Part shown: positions 58,887 through 64,000 of the stretch, piece by piece
How the letters are laid out: every line of letters starts with the position of its first letter
Position numbering within the stretch: position 1 is the stretch's first letter
Assembly: GCF_022682305.1 (NCBI RefSeq)
Contig: NZ_CP093531.1
Location: 66,188 to 130,187 of the forward strand
Direction of reading: 5' to 3'
DNA: 64,000 nt
Source: Shinella zoogloeoides
GTDB taxonomy: Bacteria > Pseudomonadota > Alphaproteobacteria > Rhizobiales > Rhizobiaceae
The notes under the pieces: generated by a model
The model's database searches: none
Told to the model about the DNA's origin: nothing
What the model saw: only the letters and a program-made list of their open reading frames with translations
Made by a program: the position numbers and the translations under genes

Positions 58887-58946
58887 ATGCCGACATAACT
58901 GGCTGGCAGGGGCAAAGCTACAGCCCGGCGAAAGCCCCGGGCATCC
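58885..58946 (+). other. Further nested hairpin after the terminator
   Basis: GGATGCC (58885-58891) pairs with GGCATCC (58940-58946), and inside it GGGGC (58909-58913) pairs with GCCCC (58934-58938). The internal GCAAAGCTACAG and GGCGAAAGCC sequences look riboswitch-like, but I cannot assign a class. From here to 59171 no other feature is seen. Confidence 0.35.
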
Positions 58947-59171
58947 GGGTGCTTCATAGATATTCTCCGCACGCCACCAGCGTAGCATCGCCACGCGCCA
59001 TTGTCGTTACTTTCACGGAGGCCAACATATATCGGCGCTCGTTTCAGGTAACAGACGCGCGAGATTTGGTTTTACGTTCCGTAAATGTGATTTTCTTCAT
59101 ATTTCCCCTTGAACTATATTTGGCGACAGGGCAGAATTAGTAAACACAAACAAATATTGGACACGAAAGCC

Positions 59172-59405
59172 ATGAGACATTTTCATTTTTGCATCGGAGA
59201 CCGGGAATTCGCGGTCACGGAAGTCAGCCATGTCAACTACGGCGGCCGCAAGACGGAGGTCGAGATCAGGGAAGATCACGGAAACTACTATCAGCAGTTC
59301 CGCAACGGCTACATCCCGCGCAACGCAAGCGAGGAAGCCGTCCGCAGATGGGTCCGGGAAAATTACGTCGAGGACGAGGACTGGGACGGCATGCCGGATC
59401 GATAA
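59172..59405 (+). CDS. Small acidic protein of unknown function
   Basis: The product is 77 residues (MRHFHFCIGDREFAVTEVSH), with NYGGRKTEVEIREDHGNYYQ and an acidic end (ENYVEDEDWDGMPDR). No family is recognised; it resembles small phage or plasmid proteins that precede phage-type Dam genes. It lies 25 bp upstream of the damaged methyltransferase gene on the same strand. Confidence 0.6.
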   Translation: MRHFHFCIGDREFAVTEVSHVNYGGRKTEVEIREDHGNYYQQFRNGYIPRNASEEAVRRWVRENYVEDEDWDGMPDR

Positions 59406-59430
59406 GATCGAACCCGGCGAGGCATGCTGA

Positions 59431-59960
59431 ATGGCTTATTGGGACACGCCCGGCAAATCGGACGAATGGTACACCCCCAGGCACGTCTTTGACGCGCTTG
59501 GCTGCGCGTTCGATCTGGATGTCGCTCACCCGAAGGATACTGAGACCTTCGTTCCTGCCCGGCGGAGTGATCACCGCCAGCAGCCTGTCCGAACCCTGGT
59601 CCGGCTTCGCCTGGATGAACCCGCCGTTCGGGGACGAAACGGCCTCGACCCCTGGCTGGACCGGTTCTTCGAACATGGCTGCGGGATCGCGCTCGTTCCC
59701 GATCGGACGAGCGCCCCGTGGTTTCGGGAGGCCTGGGCGAAGGCCGACCTGGTCCTCTTCACGCCGAAACTGCGCTTTCACCGGCCGGATGGATCGGTCG
59801 GCAAGTCTCCCTCCAATGGCACCGCGCTGCTCGGCGTTGGAGAACGTGCGCAAGCCGCACCCACAAGGGCCGCGGCGAGGGGGCTTGGCATTCTGGGCCG
59901 GCCGATCCGCGAGGCAACCGATGGATCAGACGGCATTCCCGACGTTCCCGGGGATGGCTT
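59431..59960 (+). pseudogene. Phage-type Dam N6-adenine methyltransferase with two compensating frameshifts
   Basis: The start MAYWDTPGKSDEWYTPRHVF and the later DRFFEHGCGIALVPDRTSAP, WFREAWAKADLVLFTPKLRF and VGKSPSNGTALL match phage Dam enzymes. Between about 59555 and 59635 the frame is wrong: the expected SLSEPWSGFAWMNPPFG, with the catalytic NPPF, lies in the next frame. One indel near 59557 and one missing G near 59633 (GTTCGGGGACG) restore it. As read, the motif is lost and the frame then runs on into the next gene. Sequencing error in G/C runs is an alternative to decay. Confidence 0.65.
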
Positions 59961-60096
59961 TCGCGCTTGTCCGGCTGTGCCGCTCCTCCAAACAGGCGAC
60001 CTTCATCCGCGCATCCTGGCCGGCGATTTGCGGCCGGCGAAGAACTGTCGCACAATTTCCATGACCGGGTTTGGGGAACCGGAAAAGAGGACCTTT

Positions 60097-60381
60097 ATGC
60101 AGGACGACATCGTCGAGATCATACATGGCGCGCTCGAGGCGCACCTCGGGAACATTCGCGATGAAGATCGCCGGCAGGCGGCGCTGACATATCTTCGCGG
60201 TCTCGACGTCATTCTCGCGACGCGCGCGCATGCCGGGAACGATCCGGTCAGGCAAACACGCCCGTCGATCAGCCCGCGGGCGGACCGGATGATATCGAGG
60301 CACCGGCGGATGGTGCTTGCCGACGCTCGATCGCTTCATCAGCGCATTTCCAGCGGGCTCCAAGGTTCAGCGGCATCTTGA
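60097..60381 (+). CDS. Small unknown protein
   Basis: The product is 94 residues from ATG at 60097, preceded by AAAAGAGG. DDIVEIIHGALEAHLGNIRD and QAALTYLRGLDVILATRAHA are helical; the C-terminus is basic (RMISRHRRMVLADARSLHQR). It happens to be in frame with the tail of the damaged Dam gene, but the ribosome-binding site indicates a separate start. No family is recognised. Confidence 0.55.
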   Translation: MQDDIVEIIHGALEAHLGNIRDEDRRQAALTYLRGLDVILATRAHAGNDPVRQTRPSISPRADRMISRHRRMVLADARSLHQRISSGLQGSAAS

Positions 60382-60474
60382 CAAGCGGGCTGTTCCTGCC
60401 GGCCGCCTGTGCGGCATTCTCGATGCGAGGGCGCCGGCATGGCATCGTACCGAATGCACATGCTGTCGCCCCGA

Positions 60475-60936
60475 TTACCCCGTTTTTCGGTAGGTGAAGG
60501 GCCATACCGGAGCAGCATCCTCCGACGGCAATTCACCCATGGCCGCGGGAACACACGCACCGATGGATGTCAGCGCCCGGTCGACGCTCTTTTGGAAAGG
60601 ATGCACCGAGACACCGAGGTCTATACGATAGAGTTCGTTCTGTTCCGCGTGACGGGCCGTGAAGACGTTTGTCTCCGTTTGCTGCGCGTCCAGCTTGCCG
60701 GTGTAGGTAATAAACCGGTCGCCGCCCTCCGCATGTTCCTGCAACTCTCCCGTCCTGGTATCGATCCAGAAAAGGATCGGATTGCCAAGTTCCTTGTCGG
60801 CGGCGGAGATCGTCAGAGGTCCGGGTTCACCTATTGTTTCCGCAACGGCGACCGGCGCGCAAACCAGTGTCTCGGCGTGGGCGGAGAAAACGGGGAGGAA
60901 GGCGATCGTAACGAGCAGCCGAAGAACACGCGACAT
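60475..60936 (-). CDS. Secreted/periplasmic protein of unknown function
   Basis: The product is 153 residues. MSRVLRLLVTIAFLPVFSAH-A is a classical signal peptide (basic n-region, hydrophobic core, cleavage after SAHA), so the mature protein is periplasmic. The mature part has a single conserved-looking region (NPILFWIDTRTGELQEHAEG, VFTARHAEQNELYRIDLGVS). No family is recognised. It is one of very few exported proteins in the window. Confidence 0.7.
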   Translation of the reverse strand: MSRVLRLLVTIAFLPVFSAHAETLVCAPVAVAETIGEPGPLTISAADKELGNPILFWIDTRTGELQEHAEGGDRFITYTGKLDAQQTETNVFTARHAEQNELYRIDLGVSVHPFQKSVDRALTSIGACVPAAMGELPSEDAAPVWPFTYRKTG

Positions 60937-61115
60937 ATTGGACCTCCATCCGACATCCCAGTCGGCCAGTCTATCAGGCGACGATCCGGCAGCAATAGCC
61001 AGGCGGCGCTGGCTGTCGGTGACATTCTCGCGGGGTCCGAAGACCGGTCAAAACGTCAAACAGGCCACTCCTATCGACCGGACACGATCCGCCCGCTCCG
61101 AAATGACATGGAGCT

Positions 61116-61529
61116 TCAGAACTCCCACGGCGAAATGAGATCGAGGCCTGTCGTCTCGAAATCCTTGAGATTGCGGGTAGCCAGGCGGGCGCCGTTCACC
61201 CGGGCAATCGCCGCGATCATGCCATCGGGAGCCGACATGCCTCGTCCCTTGCGAGCAGCGTCACCCATGATCTCGCCATAGGCCAGCGCGGCTTCCTCGG
61301 TCAGCCCGAAAATGCGGTCCGCGAAACGATGGCGCCACGCGCGCAGTCCCTGTTCCAGCCGGTCGGCGCGCTGATCCGACCTGATCTTCTGAATCCCGAA
61401 GGCGATCTCCGCTATCGTTACCGTCGGCAGCGCCAGTTCCGCGTCAAACCGCGTCAGCCATGCGATGACCGCCTCCTTCGGCGCCTTTTTCAAGCTCTCG
61501 GAAACGACGTTGGTATCGAGGAAGATCAA
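61116..61529 (-). CDS. VapC/FitB-type PIN toxin
   Basis: The product is 137 residues. MIFLDTNVVSESLKKAPKEA has the first Asp at residue 5, PTVTIAEIAFGIQKIR the Glu at residue 41, and GMSAPDGMIAAIARVNGARL with LATRNLKDFE the remaining acidic residues. FitB/VapC toxins cut tRNA or rRNA. The start overlaps the antitoxin stop as ATGA (61526-61529). Confidence 0.9.
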   Translation of the reverse strand: MIFLDTNVVSESLKKAPKEAVIAWLTRFDAELALPTVTIAEIAFGIQKIRSDQRADRLEQGLRAWRHRFADRIFGLTEEAALAYGEIMGDAARKGRGMSAPDGMIAAIARVNGARLATRNLKDFETTGLDLISPWEF

Positions 61530-61774
61530 AGCTCGATGCCTCGATGCGGATGCCGGCCCTCACGAATGACGGCCTCCAGGTCGATATCGACCCCTTGCTG
61601 CGCACTCAAGCGGGAATAGAAACTCGAAGCCGGCTCACGTCCTGCTTCACGAACCTCATAGGCTTCAAGCGCGCGCTCGACCACTTCGGCAATCGAGCGG
61701 TTTTCCCGGCGGGCAAGCCTGTGCGCCAGATCGCGCGCCTTGGAGCTGCGGACAGAAAGTTGGGGGGCGGCCAT
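61526..61774 (-). CDS. VapB/FitA-type antitoxin
   Basis: The product is 82 residues from ATG at 61774, chosen because AAGGAG lies six bases upstream; ATG at 61780 has no spacing. PQLSVRSSKARDLAHRLARR followed by ENRSIAEVVERALEAYEVRE is a ribbon-helix-helix domain. The C-terminus (ASSFYSRLSAQQGVDIDLEA) would bind the PIN toxin. Confidence 0.88.
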   Translation of the reverse strand: MAAPQLSVRSSKARDLAHRLARRENRSIAEVVERALEAYEVREAGREPASSFYSRLSAQQGVDIDLEAVIREGRHPHRGIEL

Positions 61775-62258
61775 GCTCATCTCCTTCAGACATCAACATA
61801 GGCCCACAGTTGCCTGCCATCAAGATGGCATCTGCTGGTCAGCCACCTTCAGGAGGACGATTGAACAAACCTCTCCGGGTCGAAACAAGATCTGTTTTTT
61901 CCCCGGAAGCGCGAGATCGAGATAGGTGGCCCGGCTCGGCGAGGTGCCGCATGCCGGACGGCGCTCCACCCCACCGGCACGGCAACAGAATGACTGTACG
62001 GATTTTTTTGCACGCTCTTCTCGGCATCGGTTCAACATCGGCGGGTTGAGAGTGCAAAATAGAGAGGAGATGCTTCGGAGGTTTCGCGGAAGCCCTGCCG
62101 AAAGTGATCGGCAAACCATAGCGCCACGACGAAACGGCGCCGCATTGCAATCGGCCGGCTTGAGCACTCTATGCGCTCACCCCGAACATCAAGCAAACGC
62201 TAACAGTTACGTCTTATTCCCCTGCGGCGGGCCAGCAAAAGCCCACGGATTTTCTGCC
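61775..62258. other. Divergent intergenic region, no supported gene
   Basis: About 480 bp between the VapBC pair and the phosphatase. The open frame that extends the phosphatase upstream has no conserved sequence. GAGAGGAGATG occurs near 62062 but opens no real gene. Confidence 0.4.
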
Positions 62259-63026
62259 ATGAAGGAGGCGCATTTGCGCGAACAGCATACATTCGCGATC
62301 GGCGACATACACGGACGCGCCGATCTCCTTGACACGCTCCTTAAGGCCATCGACGAGCAGGCCGTCGACGCAGGTGTCAGCTACAGGATCGTCTTCCTCG
62401 GCGATGTCATCGATCGCGGGCCGCGCAGCCAGGAGGCAATGGACATCGTCGCAGCCACCCTCGACCGGATACCCGGCTCCCGCCTGATCCTCGGAAATCA
62501 CGACTGGTTTCCGATCCGCATTCTCGATGAGCTGACCGGCGACAAGCAGGAGATGGCGCTGGCGTTCTGGATACACAACCTGCGCGGCGGCGCGACGCTC
62601 ATGTCCTATGGGCTCGACCCCGACGATTTCTCGGTAGCCGATCTCGCGACGAAACTACCGGCCCGGCACCTCGACCTGCTGCGCGGCGCGGCAAGCCATG
62701 TCGAGCTTGCGCATCACATCCTCGTTCATGCCGGTCTCGCACCGGGCGTACCCCTGTCGCAGCAATCGGCGTATGATCTGATGTGGATCCGGGGACCCTT
62801 CCTCACGTCGACGGAGAGTTTTGGAAAAATGGTCATCCACGGCCATACCGTCACCGAAAGCGGGCAATGCGAGATCGCGGTGAACCGCATCTGCATCGAC
62901 ACGGGGGCCTATCGCACCGGCCGCCTGTCCGCGGCCTGGATTCATCCGGATGGAGAGGTTTCGTACCTGCAGACGGACCCGCAGAAGCCTGGATATGCGG
63001 GGATCGTGTCACCTCGTTATCTCTGA
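62259..63026 (+). CDS. PPP-type serine/threonine phosphatase (metallophosphoesterase)
   Basis: The product is 255 residues from ATG at 62259. HTFAIGDIHGRADLLDTLLK (GDIHGR), RIVFLGDVIDRGPRSQEAMD (GDVIDRGP) and RLILGNHDWFPIRILDEL (GNHD) are the three signature motifs of bacterial PPP phosphatases, with HHILVHAGLAPGVPLSQQSA and KMVIHGHTVTESG supplying the last metal ligands. It should remove phosphate from proteins or small phosphoesters. No partner kinase is nearby. Confidence 0.88.
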   Translation: MKEAHLREQHTFAIGDIHGRADLLDTLLKAIDEQAVDAGVSYRIVFLGDVIDRGPRSQEAMDIVAATLDRIPGSRLILGNHDWFPIRILDELTGDKQEMALAFWIHNLRGGATLMSYGLDPDDFSVADLATKLPARHLDLLRGAASHVELAHHILVHAGLAPGVPLSQQSAYDLMWIRGPFLTSTESFGKMVIHGHTVTESGQCEIAVNRICIDTGAYRTGRLSAAWIHPDGEVSYLQTDPQKPGYAGIVSPRYL

Positions 63027-63351
63027 TGCGCCATTTGCAATCCCCGCCAAAAACCGGGAGATTGCTCCAATTCGATACAGGTATATAATGCAGTATAGAA
63101 GTTGTTTACAATAAAAGTGGAGTAAAGAGGCGCAACAATGCCCAGTTCCAAAACATTTTTTCTGGTTTTTTTATTGAGGGGGCTCGATTTCTATTTTTGA
63201 ACCGCGTATAGCGGTCGTGTGAATTTTTACGGAGACCTTCCAATGTCGGCGACCTCGACGACCCTGATGCTCATATGCCGCGAACGCTCGCTTCGCGCAT
63301 CGAGCATTGTCGGCGCTCGTCATTGCCGACAGAAAGAAGGAGGTCTCGACC
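63027..63351. other. Intergenic region, no gene seen
   Basis: AT-rich between 63075 and 63200 and probably holds the promoter of the next gene. No conserved element is recognised. Confidence 0.4.
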
Positions 63352-63792
63352 ATGTCGGACAACAAGCAGACTGCTGCTGCCACCACCTCGTCCACCCGCC
63401 GCAAGGCTGACGCCGGCATTCCCGCCGGGCACCGCGCCCTTGCCGCTTCGATCCTGAAGCACATCGAAGACATCCGCCTCCCGGTGGATGACCACGTTCT
63501 GGTCGTGATGACCAAAACGATCGCCTACGGTCCGCGCCCGGCTAACGTCTCGCACGGGGTCATCGTGCCGCTGCTCTCCCCGTTCCCGCCGCACACCCTT
63601 TACGCTGTGCTCTTCGAGGACGGCGGCATCGAGATTCTCGAGGCCATCCAGAAGTCCCTCAAGAAAGTGAAGGCCGGCAAGAACCTCCCCAAGCAGGCCG
63701 AGCGCATCAATGCGCTTGGCGAGGCTTTCCTGTCGCTGCTGAAGCAGCGCGTAGTCGACATCCTCCTCGGACCGGCGATGGGACACTGCTGA
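63352..63792 (+). CDS. Unknown protein
   Basis: The product is about 146 residues from ATG at 63352 (MSDNKQTAAATTSSTRRKAD); an upstream start at 63307 is less likely because the extra residues look random. IRLPVDDHVLVVMTKTIAYG, SHGVIVPLLSPFPPHTLYAV and LFEDGGIEILEAIQKSLKKV form a compact alpha/beta domain. No family is recognised. GAAAGAAGGAGG lies before the start. Confidence 0.6.
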   Translation: MSDNKQTAAATTSSTRRKADAGIPAGHRALAASILKHIEDIRLPVDDHVLVVMTKTIAYGPRPANVSHGVIVPLLSPFPPHTLYAVLFEDGGIEILEAIQKSLKKVKAGKNLPKQAERINALGEAFLSLLKQRVVDILLGPAMGHC

Positions 63793-63809
63793 CAAGCTGA
63801 TGTCCCGAT

Positions 63810-63832
63810 CCCGATGCCTCACCGGCATCGGG
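63810..63832. terminator. Hairpin after the 63352-63792 gene
   Basis: CCCGATGCC and GGCATCGGG form a perfect 9-bp stem with a 5-nt loop. There is no T run, so termination efficiency is uncertain. Confidence 0.4.
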
Positions 63833-63894
63833 GCTCCCCCAAACGTCTGGAAATCTTCAACCGGCACACGGATGTGTGCGGAAAGGACCCCCTT

Positions 63895-64000
63895 ATGCTC
63901 AGCGCGATCATCGACCTTGCTCACACGGATCAGTTGTCCCTTCACATTCCCGACTGGATTCCCCCGACCGATGCGGCTGATATTCTCCTGTCCTATCCGC
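63895..64000 (+). CDS. Partial unknown gene at the window edge
   Basis: ATG at 63895 opens a frame to the end of the window (MLSAIIDLAHTDQLSLHIPD). A GCACAC-GGAT-GTGTGC hairpin lies about 20 bp upstream and GGAAAGGA serves as ribosome-binding site. Too little is present to name it. Confidence 0.5.
   Translation, partial: MLSAIIDLAHTDQLSLHIPDWIPPTDAADILLSYP

Noticed and set aside
58885..58946. Possible GEMM (cyclic-di-GMP) riboswitch because of GCAAAGCTACAG
   Set aside because: The second helix and receptor loop of GEMM could not be placed, so only a hairpin is reported.
58493..59140. 215-codon open frame across the hairpin region
   Set aside because: It covers palindromes and a terminator and has no protein-like conservation. 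The opposite strand has a similar random frame.

Overview
The window reads as accessory plasmid DNA of a member of the Rhizobiales (Rhizobium, Agrobacterium, Ensifer or a relative). The evidence is a complete repABC operon (about 29.4-33.1 kb, minus strand) with an antisense-RNA locus and two identical parS-like palindromes, an ScpB/DUF1403 pair, an alpha-r14-like small RNA with anti-Shine-Dalgarno loops next to repC, and a GAAC-N7-GAAC SOS box of the alphaproteobacterial type. A second, unrelated replication initiator (50.6-52.2 kb) with iteron-like repeats upstream suggests a cointegrate of two replicons.

Layout. 0-5 kb: an IS256-family transposase fragment, then a minus-strand cluster of a HEPN-domain protein, a PD-(D/E)XK nuclease-like protein, a RES toxin with an unusually large antitoxin-like partner, and a poly-gamma-glutamate-hydrolase-like protein. 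5.6-8.5 kb: a DUF3800 protein, scpB and DUF1403. 8.6-24 kb: a recombinase locus filled with transposons. A tniABQ (Tn402/Tn5053-type) element is followed by two Tn3-family transposons whose exact ends and 5-bp target duplications can be read (12845-18023, TACAG; 18148-22985, CAGTT). The second splits a tyrosine recombinase gene that is restored in frame when the transposon is removed. 24-25.4 kb: a Phd/PemK-like toxin-antitoxin pair and a GIY-YIG-like protein. 26.1-28.3 kb: an IS21 element (duplication CCCTT). 28.5-33.2 kb: small gene, sRNA and repABC.

33.8-44 kb holds accessory genes: WGR protein, beta-class adenine methyltransferase, metallophosphoesterase, small unknown genes, a LexA-box mini-operon, and an AbiEii/PcfJ pair. 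44.5-47.1 kb is an IS66 element (duplication GCTGCACC). 47.6-50.4 kb holds two roughly 400-bp direct repeats around a PIN/ribbon-helix-helix toxin-antitoxin pair and a serine-recombinase remnant; an IS5-type element splits the second repeat. 50.6-57.7 kb holds the second initiator gene, a soluble AAA+/M41 protease operon, and two paralogous zinc-ribbon proteins separated by a perfect 35-bp palindrome. 57.7-64 kb holds a Uma2 protein, a candidate structured RNA of about 370 nt with its own promoter and terminator, a frameshifted phage-type Dam gene, a FitAB/VapBC pair, a PPP-type phosphatase and small genes.

The legible functions are replication and partition (two systems), addiction or defence (RES, PemK/Phd, PIN/RHH, VapBC, AbiEii, HEPN plus nuclease) and mobile elements. 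The least explained items are the RNA locus at 58.5-58.9 kb, the HEPN/nuclease/RES cluster, the AAA-M41/zinc-ribbon operon and the SOS-boxed mini-genes. No tRNA, rRNA, CRISPR array, relaxase or complete prophage was recognised.
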